DNA of 16,866 nucleotides from CAZCSY01 sp964501505 (GTDB lineage: Bacteria > Omnitrophota > Gorgyraeia > Velamenicoccales > Velamenicoccaceae): assembly GCA_964501505.1 (NCBI GenBank), contig CAZCSY010000028.1:1-16866 (forward strand), read 5' to 3'. Shown here piece after piece: positions 7,894-14,254 of this stretch (its first letter is position 1; each line of letters opens with the position of its first letter). The position numbers were made by a program, and so were the translations under genes. The notes beneath the pieces were generated by a model, which saw only the letters and a list, made by a program, of their open reading frames with translations, had not been told where the DNA came from and made no database searches.

Positions 7894-8670
7894 TCAGCGG
7901 CCGCGGCGCAGGCGACGCTTGAACTCTTTCCAGGGAAAACTGTTACCGGGACAGGCCGTGACCTTGCCGGGCACGTCCCTGTGCCCGATGACACGGCTAA
8001 AGGGAATATGGTAATAACGACACAGGGTACTGACCAGCAGAACGAGCGAATCCATCTGTCGGGCCGTCGGCTCGTGATACGTGAAATCTCCGACAAGACA
8101 GATACCGATGCCGCACCGGTTCATGCCGGCGGCGTTGCAGTGGGCGCCGTCCATCTGCTTGACCCAACGGGGCGAGGCCTCGATCTGGCCGTCGACCTTC
8201 GTCGTCGTGCCGTTATCGATGACAAAGTGGTAGCCCAGCCCCCGGTTGAAGCCACGGTGGCGGTGGATGACGTCCAGAGACATCGCATCCCCTTCGTCCG
8301 TCACGCTGTGGTGGATGACGATATAGCGCCACTTGTTGGATTTGAAGATCGGGATGACAGGCCGCAGCGGCGCCGCATCCGGGATGACGATCTTCTGGCC
8401 GATGCGCAACTCCCGCGGGTCCTTGATACTGTTGGCCTTCAGGATCGCGTCGATGGGCACGTCGTACATCTTGCTGATGCGATAGACCGTCTCGGCGGGG
8501 CCGATGATGTGAGTGGTATCGTAGCGCATCAGGGCGGCGGAATCCTGGGGGCGGTAGATGACATCCATCGGTCCGCCTTCGTGGACCGGCGGCACGGTCG
8601 CGCACCCATGGATCGCCGCCAGGCACGCCCCGCAAAAAAGAAAATAGAATAGGGTGCCTTTGTGTCTCAA
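7894..8670 (-). CDS. LysM-containing N-acetylmuramoyl-L-alanine amidase, probable lipoprotein
   Basis: 258 aa from the TTG at 8670, which overlaps the thyX stop as TTGA and has GAGAGG 4 nt upstream. In-frame ATGs further up lie inside thyX and would spoil the signal peptide. Residues 1-22 are a signal sequence (RHK then a hydrophobic run); Cys23 in IHGC is a likely lipidation site, though His at -2 is unusual. Residues about 51-97 are a LysM peptidoglycan-binding repeat (ETVYRISKMYDVP, LRIGQKIVIP). Residues about 113-250 are an Amidase_2/PGRP-like zinc amidase: YIVIHHS with His120/121, GAHCNAAGMN, and GHRDVPGKVTACPG with His230 and Cys240 as probable zinc ligands. It would cut the bond between MurNAc and the stem peptide in the periplasm. 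Confidence 0.9.
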   Translation of the reverse strand: MRHKGTLFYFLFCGACLAAIHGCATVPPVHEGGPMDVIYRPQDSAALMRYDTTHIIGPAETVYRISKMYDVPIDAILKANSIKDPRELRIGQKIVIPDAAPLRPVIPIFKSNKWRYIVIHHSVTDEGDAMSLDVIHRHRGFNRGLGYHFVIDNGTTTKVDGQIEASPRWVKQMDGAHCNAAGMNRCGIGICLVGDFTYHEPTARQMDSLVLLVSTLCRYYHIPFSRVIGHRDVPGKVTACPGNSFPWKEFKRRLRRGR

Positions 8671-9428
8671 CGGACCTCTCTTTTTACCCGGCGCGGCCTC
8701 TTTGGGACGGCGTTGCGCTTCAAGGGATAACGGCCGCAGGAAAACCTCTCGCCTTCCGGACAATACCTCAGATCCACGCACTTCGCGCCGGCCGCCTCAA
8801 AGACCTCGGGCATCTCCTTGCGGGCGAGGCGCAGCATCTCCTCGGCCAGCCGCTTGATCTCCCACTGAGCCCGCGCGCAGCAGCGGTGACGGAAAAAATG
8901 CAACAACTCACGGCAGTTCATGGTCACGACGATCTTTGTCTCCGCCGCCTGAGGCAGGACGAAGCGCACGTCCTGAAACGCCTGCTCGCCGACCTTGCCG
9001 CGGGACTTGAATTTGGCAAGGAGACTGTTGTAGCGCTCCTGGATGTGCTCCATGGTGTGCTCGAACTCCTCTCTCAGCTCCGGGTCCCGGGCGATGCTCG
9101 GCGGGACGACATAATCGAAGGCGGTCTCCTTGACGTAACGCTGGCTCTGCTGTGAAAAAGAGGCCATTCGGTGTCGCACCAGTTGGTGCGTCAGGGCCCG
9201 CGAGACCCCCTCGACGGCAAAGGTGAACTTCGCGTGTTCCAGCGGACTCTCGTGGCCCGAAGCGACGACCTTACGGATAAAGCCCGCCTGACGGCGCGCG
9301 GCGTCATTCTCCTCGAAGATGGCGCCGGCAAATCGAGCGCTGTAACACTGGCGGCACGCGGCGTAGATCAAGGCCACGGCCCGCGGCGTCCTGTCCAGAA
9401 TCTTCACGTGCAGACGTGTCTGAGACAT
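8667..9428 (-). CDS. thyX: Flavin-dependent thymidylate synthase ThyX
   Basis: Methylates dUMP to dTMP with methylene-THF, FAD and NADPH, giving THF rather than DHF. 253 aa from the ATG at 9428, chosen for AAGGGA 5 nt upstream and because a longer frame would begin upstream of the predicted transcription start. Seen: GHESPLEHAKFTF at 58-70, the ThyX signature RHRMASFSQQSQR at 85-97 (RHR, 7 residues, Ser), and RELLHFF...AQWEI near residue 185 for substrate binding. An Arg/Lys-rich tail follows (KRPRRVKREVR). First gene of a minus-strand group and divergent from the gcv operon, whose product methylene-THF is its cosubstrate. Confidence 0.96.
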   Translation of the reverse strand: MSQTRLHVKILDRTPRAVALIYAACRQCYSARFAGAIFEENDAARRQAGFIRKVVASGHESPLEHAKFTFAVEGVSRALTHQLVRHRMASFSQQSQRYVKETAFDYVVPPSIARDPELREEFEHTMEHIQERYNSLLAKFKSRGKVGEQAFQDVRFVLPQAAETKIVVTMNCRELLHFFRHRCCARAQWEIKRLAEEMLRLARKEMPEVFEAAGAKCVDLRYCPEGERFSCGRYPLKRNAVPKRPRRVKREVR

Positions 9429-9462
9429 AACCGTCCCTTGCAAATCCTCTCGTTGAATGACT

Positions 9463-9492
9463 ATAATAACAGAAGTGCCCACCTCTCATCAA
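9463..9492 (-). promoter_or_regulatory. Candidate thyX promoter
   Basis: Minus strand: TTGATG (9487-9492), 18-bp spacer, TATTAT (9463-9468), giving a leader of about 28 nt. The -35 lies in the thyX-proximal copy of the 24-bp tandem repeat. Confidence 0.6.
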
Positions 9493-9532
9493 GATACTTT
9501 ACAACCGGCTCATCAAGATACTTTACAACCGG
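9485..9532. repeat. Exact 24-bp tandem duplication between divergent promoters
   Basis: Two identical adjacent copies at 9485-9508 and 9509-9532, each running from CTCATCAAG to ACAACCGG. Copy 1 carries the predicted thyX -35 (minus strand) and copy 2 the predicted gcv -35 (plus strand). Weak internal symmetry only (AAG-ATA-CTT). Confidence 0.95.
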
Positions 9533-9549
9533 CCGCCCTGTGCTATAAT
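9522..9549 (+). promoter_or_regulatory. Promoter of the gcv-lip operon
   Basis: TTTACA (9522-9527), 16-bp spacer, perfect TATAAT (9544-9549) preceded by TGC, an extended -10. Predicted start near 9556, about 15 nt before the riboswitch-like fold. Confidence 0.78.
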
Positions 9550-9559
9550 ACCCCGGATA

Positions 9560-9633
9560 AGTGGATCTGACGACTTCTGGCGCCATGGAATCGACCATGA
9601 GGAAGTCTTAAAGGAAAATCGTCCGCCTGGGTT
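9560..9633 (+). promoter_or_regulatory. ZTP/ZMP riboswitch aptamer (pfl motif) in the gcvT leader
   Basis: P1 is GACTTC (9572-9577) pairing with GAAGTC (9602-9607). P2 is ATGG (9585-9588) pairing with CCAT (9595-9598). The 5' internal loop contains CTGGCG (9577-9582) and the 3' side is GAG (9599-9601). After a 15-nt linker comes CCGCCTGGG (9623-9631), the hallmark 3' block of pfl-motif RNAs. Its CGCC (9624-9627) can pair with GGCG (9579-9582), as in the family's pseudoknot. The motif match is from memory of the consensus. In this class ZMP or ZTP binding favours transcription of purine and one-carbon genes. A glycine riboswitch, the usual gcvT leader, does not fit. Confidence 0.8.
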
Positions 9634-9658
9634 TTCTTGAAACCAGGCATTTTTATTT
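9625..9658 (+). terminator. Intrinsic terminator forming the riboswitch expression platform
   Basis: GCCTGG (9625-9630) pairs with CCAGGC (9643-9648), extended by TTT/AAA past a bulged G, followed by ATTTTTATTT. The 5' arm is part of the conserved aptamer block, so the folds with ligand and with terminator exclude each other. This implies that ligand turns the operon on. Confidence 0.85.
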
Positions 9659-9678
9659 CTGCCCCCGTTTGCGCCAAA

Positions 9679-10776
9679 ATGACGCAAGGCCCTTCCTCCC
9701 TCAGGACCACGCCGCTCTTCAACGCCCATCAGCAGCTATCGGCCAGGATGGGGCCTTTCGCGGGCTGGAACATGCCGATCCAGTACGAGGGAATCCTCGC
9801 CGAGACGCAACACACCCGCCGCGCCGTCTCCTGTTTTGACATCTGCCACATGGGCGAGTTTCTTGTCGAGGGGGACGCGAAGGCCTCGGGCCTTGAACGC
9901 TGCGTCTCGGCCGACCTCGATACGCTTGCCGTCGGCAGCTGCCGATATGCCTTGATATTGAACGAGGCCGGCGGCGTGATCGACGATCTCATCGTCTACC
10001 GGAAGCGGCCGACGGCCTGGATGATCGTCGTGAACGCCGCGAGGGCCGAAAAAGACAAGGAGCACCTTTCGCGCCACCTCTCAGGGGAGGCGCGCTTCCA
10101 GGACGTATCGGACGCCTGGGGTAAGATCGACCTGCAGGGCCCCCAGAGCCGCGAGGTCCTGACGCCGTTTATTCCCGAGGCGTCCGAATTGGAGTATTAC
10201 ACCTTTACCGAGACCCGCCTCTTGGACGCGCAGGTTCTCCTCAGCCGCACGGGCTACACCGGCGAGCTCGGCTTCGAGATCTACCTTCCCCTGAAAAAAA
10301 TCCCCGTATTCTGGAAGGAGCTCTTGAGCGATCCGCGCGTCCGGCCCGCCGGTCTGGGGGCGCGCGACGTCCTGCGCCTGGAGATGGGCTACAATCTCTA
10401 CGGCCAGGACATCGATGAAGAGACGACGCCGCTCGAGGCAGGCCTGGAGAAATTCATCGACCTGTCCAAAGAGTTCATCGGCCGGCCGGCCTTGATACGA
10501 CAAAAAAAAGAGGGCATCCCCCGCCGACGCATTTACTTCGCGTCCCGGTCGCGGCGCTCTCCCAGGCACGACCAGAAAATTTTCCTCGACGCTAAAGAGG
10601 TCGGCACGGTCACCAGCGGCACCTTTTCTCCGCACTGCGGCACCGGCATCGGCATGGGCTTCGCGACCGCGCCGCTCGCCGCCGGCCAAAGGATCCTGCT
10701 GGGCGAGGACGCGCCGCTCTTTGAAGCCGTCGTCACCACCCGGCCGTTCGTGAAACAGACCTCTTTGAGAACCTAA
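9679..10776 (+). CDS. gcvT: Glycine cleavage system T protein (aminomethyltransferase)
   Basis: Moves the aminomethyl carbon from the lipoyl arm of GcvH to THF, giving methylene-THF and ammonia. 365 aa from the ATG at 9679, a normal length. Seen: FAGWNMPIQY at 27-36, CFDICHMGEF at 52-61, LNEAGGVIDDLIVYR at 94-108 with the conserved Asp pair, SRTGYTGELGFEIY at 189-202, and GLGARDVLRLEMGYNLYG at 225-242. The chosen ATG has no clear ribosome site; the frame stays open upstream to a TTG inside the terminator stem, rejected as a start. A short inverted repeat (TTGCG/CGCAA) flanks the ATG. First gene of the riboswitch-controlled operon. Confidence 0.96.
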   Translation: MTQGPSSLRTTPLFNAHQQLSARMGPFAGWNMPIQYEGILAETQHTRRAVSCFDICHMGEFLVEGDAKASGLERCVSADLDTLAVGSCRYALILNEAGGVIDDLIVYRKRPTAWMIVVNAARAEKDKEHLSRHLSGEARFQDVSDAWGKIDLQGPQSREVLTPFIPEASELEYYTFTETRLLDAQVLLSRTGYTGELGFEIYLPLKKIPVFWKELLSDPRVRPAGLGARDVLRLEMGYNLYGQDIDEETTPLEAGLEKFIDLSKEFIGRPALIRQKKEGIPRRRIYFASRSRRSPRHDQKIFLDAKEVGTVTSGTFSPHCGTGIGMGFATAPLAAGQRILLGEDAPLFEAVVTTRPFVKQTSLRT

Positions 10777-10780
10777 GGAG

Positions 10781-10831
10781 ACGCGTTCCCGAACAGATTG
10801 GAAACAGTTTCCGGGCTGCTCGGGAACGTGT
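10781..10831 (+). repeat. Long hairpin between gcvT and gcvH, abutting the gcvH ribosome site
   Basis: A 12-pair stem: 10781-10792 (ACGCGTTCCCGA) with 10820-10831 (TCGGGAACGTGT), one G-U. CAG/CTG and GGAA/TTCC pairs continue inside. It begins 4 nt after the gcvT stop and ends directly before AAGGAG (10832-10837). There is no U-tract, so it is not an ordinary terminator. A role in mRNA processing, stability or setting a high GcvH level is possible. Confidence 0.8.
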
Positions 10832-10842
10832 AAGGAGAAAAC

Positions 10843-11229
10843 ATGGATATTCCGTCTAACTTGAAATACACGAAAGAGCACGAATGGGTGAGGCTCGAGG
10901 GCAAGACCGCAACCGTGGGCATCACGGACCACGCCCAGCAGGCGCTGGGCGACATCACCTTTGTCGAGCTGCCCAAGACCGGCGCGGCCGTCACGCAGTT
11001 CGGGGTCCTGGCGACGATCGAATCCGTCAAGGCGGCCAGCGACATCTACGCCCCGGTCTCGGGCAACGTCACCGAGGTCAACGCAGCGCTCGAGACCAAC
11101 CCTGCCCTCGTCAACCAGTCGCCGTATGAAAAGGCGTGGATCGCCAGGATCGTCATGACCAGGCCCGAGGAAACGAAGAACCTCATGGACGCCGGGGCCT
11201 ATGCGGCCTTTTCGGCGGAGGCGCCGTGA
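10843..11229 (+). CDS. gcvH: Glycine cleavage system H protein (lipoyl carrier)
   Basis: Small carrier whose lipoyl-lysine arm shuttles the aminomethyl group between the P, T and L proteins. 128 aa, the usual length. Seen: LKYTKEHEWVR at 7-17, GITDHAQQALGDITFVELP at 26-44, and the lipoylation site ESVKAASD with Lys63. AAGGAG sits 5 nt before the ATG, the best ribosome site of the operon, in line with need for an excess of carrier. The lipM-like and lipA genes at the end of the operon would make its cofactor in place. Confidence 0.97.
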   Translation: MDIPSNLKYTKEHEWVRLEGKTATVGITDHAQQALGDITFVELPKTGAAVTQFGVLATIESVKAASDIYAPVSGNVTEVNAALETNPALVNQSPYEKAWIARIVMTRPEETKNLMDAGAYAAFSAEAP

Positions 11230-11270
11230 GGGCAATGGGTACAAAGACCCGTCCCTTCGTCCAACCGCTT

Positions 11271-11291
11271 GAAAATTCCTTCGGAATTTTC
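11271..11291 (+). repeat. Perfect hairpin in the gcvH-gcvPA spacer
   Basis: GAAAATTCC (11271-11279) pairs with GGAATTTTC (11283-11291) around a TTC loop. No T-tract follows on either strand. It sits inside a 106-nt spacer, the longest in the operon. Confidence 0.8.
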
Positions 11292-11307
11292 TGCGCAGAC
11301 TCAGGGA

Positions 11308-11338
11308 CAATTTGCGGGACGCAATCGAGGGCAAATTG
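11308..11338 (+). repeat. Inverted repeat enclosing the gcvPA ribosome site
   Basis: CAATTTGC (11308-11315) and GCAAATTG (11331-11338) are exact inverse complements with a 15-nt loop. The loop holds the GAGG ribosome site and the 3' arm ends in the TTG start codon of gcvPA. It could be an RNA hairpin or an operator; chance is possible at 8 bp. Confidence 0.55.
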
Positions 11339-12676
11339 AGCGACTATATCGCCAACACCCAACGCGACACGCAGGAGATGCTCCGGGCTATCGGCGCCGG
11401 GAGCACGGATGAGCTCTTCGATGTCGTCGCGCCGCAGCAACGAACCAAAGAATTCGACGTGCCGCCGGGCAGGTCCGAATTCGACGTCATCCGGCACCTC
11501 AGGGACCTCGCAGCAAAGAACGCGACGGACCTGACGCTCTTCATCGGCGCCGGCGTCTACGACCACTTCATCCCGTCGGTCGTGGACCACATAAGCGGCC
11601 GCAGTGAATTTTACACCGCCTACACGCCCTACCAGCCCGAGTGTTCGCAGGGGACGCTGCAGGCGATCTTCGAATACCAGAGCGCGATCTGCCGCCTGAC
11701 CGATATGGAGATCGCCAACGCCTCGCTCTACGACGGCGGGACCGCGCTCTACGAGGCCATGATGATGGCGCGCCGCGTCACCGGCCGCAACCGCGTCCTG
11801 ATCGACAAGGCCGTCAGCCCGATCTATCGCACGATCATCTACAGCTACACGCGCAACCTCGAGATCGAATTTTACGAGATCCCGGTCCGGCACGGCCAGA
11901 CCGACCGGGCCGCCTTGAAGACGCAGCTCAACGATAAGACCGCCTGCGTCATCCTGCAGAACCCGAACTTCCTCGGCGCCATCGACGACCACGCGGACAT
12001 CGTCGCCCAGGCCCACGAACACGGCGTCCTCGCCATCGCCTCGGTCTATCCCGTCGCCCTGGGCCTGCTCAAGACGCCGGGCGCCATGGGATTTGACATC
12101 GCGACGGGCGAGGGCCAGAGCCTGGGGATACCCCTGTCTTTCGGGGGGCCGTATCTCGGTTTCATGGCGACGAAAAGAGAGTTCGCCCGCAAGATGCCGG
12201 GCCGCATCGTGGGTGAGACCTCGGACCTCGATGGAAAAACGGGTTATGTCCTGACCCTGCAGGCGCGCGAACAGCACATCCGCCGCGAAAAGGCCACGTC
12301 CAACATCTGCTCGAACGAGGCGCTGTGCGCCCTGCGCGCCGTCGTCTTTTTCTGTGCTCTCGGCAAAGAGGGTTTCCGGGAACTGGCGCGCCAAAACTTC
12401 GAGAAGGCCGAACAGACCAAGGCCCTGCTGTCGCAGATCAAGGGCGTCACGGTCAAGCAGAGCTCGCCGACCTTCAACGAATTCACGGTCGTGCTGCCGC
12501 GCAACCCCGTCGAGGTCGTCGGCAAGATGATCGCCAAGGGGTTTGCCGCCGGCTTCCCGCTCGCGCGCTATTACCCGGACATGAAGGACTACATGCTCGT
12601 CGCCGTGACGGAAAAACGCACGAAGGAAGAGATCGCCGGCTACGCCCAGGCCCTGGAGGCGACCTTATGGAACTGA
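11336..12676 (+). CDS. gcvPA: Glycine dehydrogenase (decarboxylating) subunit 1, GcvPA
   Basis: N-terminal half of the split P protein, which with GcvPB decarboxylates glycine on PLP and loads the aminomethyl group onto GcvH. 446 aa from the TTG at 11336; GAGGG lies 6 nt upstream and the product then starts SDYIANTQRDTQEML, matching the family's usual N-terminus. A TTG eight codons earlier has no ribosome site. Seen: YTPYQPECSQGTLQAIFEYQ at 96-115, NASLYDGGTALYEA at 128-141, and GIPLSFGGPYLGF. As usual for subunit 1, there is no PLP lysine. It overlaps gcvPB by 10 nt, consistent with equimolar coupled synthesis. Confidence 0.94.
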   Translation: MSDYIANTQRDTQEMLRAIGAGSTDELFDVVAPQQRTKEFDVPPGRSEFDVIRHLRDLAAKNATDLTLFIGAGVYDHFIPSVVDHISGRSEFYTAYTPYQPECSQGTLQAIFEYQSAICRLTDMEIANASLYDGGTALYEAMMMARRVTGRNRVLIDKAVSPIYRTIIYSYTRNLEIEFYEIPVRHGQTDRAALKTQLNDKTACVILQNPNFLGAIDDHADIVAQAHEHGVLAIASVYPVALGLLKTPGAMGFDIATGEGQSLGIPLSFGGPYLGFMATKREFARKMPGRIVGETSDLDGKTGYVLTLQAREQHIRREKATSNICSNEALCALRAVVFFCALGKEGFRELARQNFEKAEQTKALLSQIKGVTVKQSSPTFNEFTVVLPRNPVEVVGKMIAKGFAAGFPLARYYPDMKDYMLVAVTEKRTKEEIAGYAQALEATLWN

Positions 12677-14166
12677 TCTTCGATATCGGACAGCCGGGAC
12701 GGCGCTGTACGCGACTGCCGCCGCAGGAGATGCGGGCGAAGCTGCCCGACGCCAGGTATCTGCGCGAAAGACCGGCCGAGCTGCCCGAGGTGACGGAAAA
12801 CGACCTCGTGCGCCACTTCACGAACCTCTCGCGCCAGAACTTCTCCGTTGATACCAACTTCTATCCGCTGGGCTCCTGCACCATGAAATACAACCCCAAG
12901 TTCACCGAAGACATCGCGCGCTGCGACGGCTTTGCGGGGCTGCACCCCCTCCTGCCGCAGCTGCGGCGTGGCGGCCTCCTGACGCAGGGGGCGCTGGAGG
13001 TCCTCCATCACATGGAGAGGCTCCTGTGCGCCATCACCGGCATGGACGCCTTCACGCTGCAGCCGGCGGCCGGCGCGCACGGCGAACTCACGGGCGTCAT
13101 GATCATCGCGGCCTACCACCGCGCGAAGAAACACAGGCGCAGGTATATCCTCGTGCCCGACTCCGCCCACGGCACCAACCCGGCGAGCGCCGCCATCGCG
13201 GGCTATGAGATCATCAACATCCCGTCGAACGAAAGGGGCACCATGAGCCTCGAGGCCCTGCGGGAAAAGATGACCGAAGACGTGGCGGCCGTCATGATGA
13301 CGTGCCCGAACACGCTGGGCATCTTCGAATCGGAGATCGACGCCATCGCACAGATGACCCACGAAAAAGACGCCCTCCTCTACTACGACGGCGCCAACCT
13401 GAACGCCATCCTCGGCAGGTGCAGGCCCGGCGACATCGGTTTCGACGTCATCCACCTCAACCTGCACAAGACCTTCTCGACCCCGCACGGCGGCGGCGGG
13501 CCGGGGTCCGGCCCCGTCGGCGTGCGCAAAGACCTGGAAAAGTTCCTGCCCATCTCGCGCGTGGCCCAGCGCGAGGACGGCACATACTGCCTGGACTACC
13601 AGAAGCCGCACTCCATCGGCTACATCGCGCCCTTCTACGGCAACTTCCTCGTCATCCTCAAGGCCTACGCCTACATCCTGCTCTTGGGCAAAGAAGGACT
13701 CCTGCGCACCGGCGAACACGCCGTCCTGAACGCCAATTACCTGCTGGCCCGCCTCAGGGGGCACTTTGCCCCGGCCTGCGGAGAAGGCACCAGCGCGCGC
13801 TGCATGCACGAGTGCGTCCTGTCGGCCGCGCCGCTCCTGGAGAGCGGCGTCAACGCGCTCGACGTCGCGAAATATCTCATCGACCAGGGCATCCACCCGC
13901 CGACGATATACTTTCCCCTGATCGTCAAAGAGGCCCTGATGATCGAGCCGACGGAGACCGAGTCCAAAGAGACGCTCGACCGCTTCATCGCCTGCATGAT
14001 CCGGGCCGTTGAAACGGCCAGGACCGATCCCCGGGCCCTCAAAGAAGCGCCCCGCACCACTCCCGTCCGCCGCCTGGACGAAGCCAAAGCGGCGCGCCAA
14101 ATGCACTGCGCGTATTTATCCCGCCTCGCGGGAAACCCCGGGCAGACGCATCATCAAAAGGGATAA
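12667..14166 (+). CDS. gcvPB: Glycine dehydrogenase (decarboxylating) subunit 2, GcvPB
   Basis: Catalytic half of the split P protein. 499 aa from the ATG at 12667, with GGAGG 7 nt upstream inside gcvPA. Seen: FYPLGSCTMKYNPK at 66-79, QPAAGAHGELTG at 132-143, the PLP-site stretch HLNLHKTFSTPHGGGGPG at 263-280 with Lys268, and the C-terminal LKEAPRTTPVRRLDE that normally ends this protein. A further tail (AARQMHCAYLSRLAGNPGQTHHQKG) follows; it is partly encoded by a palindrome of the type found in the next spacer, so the tail may be a late addition. Confidence 0.96.
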   Translation: MELIFDIGQPGRRCTRLPPQEMRAKLPDARYLRERPAELPEVTENDLVRHFTNLSRQNFSVDTNFYPLGSCTMKYNPKFTEDIARCDGFAGLHPLLPQLRRGGLLTQGALEVLHHMERLLCAITGMDAFTLQPAAGAHGELTGVMIIAAYHRAKKHRRRYILVPDSAHGTNPASAAIAGYEIINIPSNERGTMSLEALREKMTEDVAAVMMTCPNTLGIFESEIDAIAQMTHEKDALLYYDGANLNAILGRCRPGDIGFDVIHLNLHKTFSTPHGGGGPGSGPVGVRKDLEKFLPISRVAQREDGTYCLDYQKPHSIGYIAPFYGNFLVILKAYAYILLLGKEGLLRTGEHAVLNANYLLARLRGHFAPACGEGTSARCMHECVLSAAPLLESGVNALDVAKYLIDQGIHPPTIYFPLIVKEALMIEPTETESKETLDRFIACMIRAVETARTDPRALKEAPRTTPVRRLDEAKAARQMHCAYLSRLAGNPGQTHHQKG

Positions 14167-14240
14167 GGCCCGAAGGAAAAAATTCTGTAACTTCCATCCC
14201 GCTTCACGGGATGTCACTGAATGCCTGCCTGCGACAGGCA
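14119..14240. repeat. Cluster of three short palindromes spanning the gcvPB end and the spacer
   Basis: TCCCGC-CTC-GCGGGA at 14119-14133 (inside gcvPB), CATCCCG-CTTCA-CGGGATG at 14195-14213, and TGCCTG-7 nt-CAGGCA at 14222-14240. None has a good T-tract. The first two share a CCCG core. They look like short dispersed intergenic palindromes of the REP/BIME kind, but other copies cannot be checked here. Confidence 0.7.
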
Positions 14241-14254
14241 CATAAGGGTGTTCC

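Noticed and set aside
8671..8781. ATG start of the amidase at 8781
   Set aside because: It lies inside thyX and would put a charged 37-residue stretch before the signal sequence; the TTG at 8670 has a ribosome site and gives a normal lipoprotein leader.
9485..9532. CRISPR-like repeat
   Set aside because: The two 24-bp copies are directly adjacent with no spacer, and no cas gene is nearby.
9556..9658. Glycine riboswitch upstream of gcvT
   Set aside because: The tandem glycine aptamer layout is absent; the leader is too short, and the CTGGCG / CCGCCTGGG pair fits the ZTP class.
9637..9678. Upstream TTG start extending GcvT by 14 residues
   Set aside because: The codon lies in the terminator hairpin, the added residues are not family-like, and no ribosome site precedes it.
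10781..10831. Rho-independent terminator between gcvT and gcvH
   Set aside because: The stem is strong but followed by AAGGAG, not a T-tract, and the operon clearly continues.
12325..12666. 613-aa version of GcvPB starting inside gcvPA
   Set aside because: The added N-terminal residues are out-of-frame gcvPA sequence; the ATG at 12667 has GGAGG and gives the normal protein.
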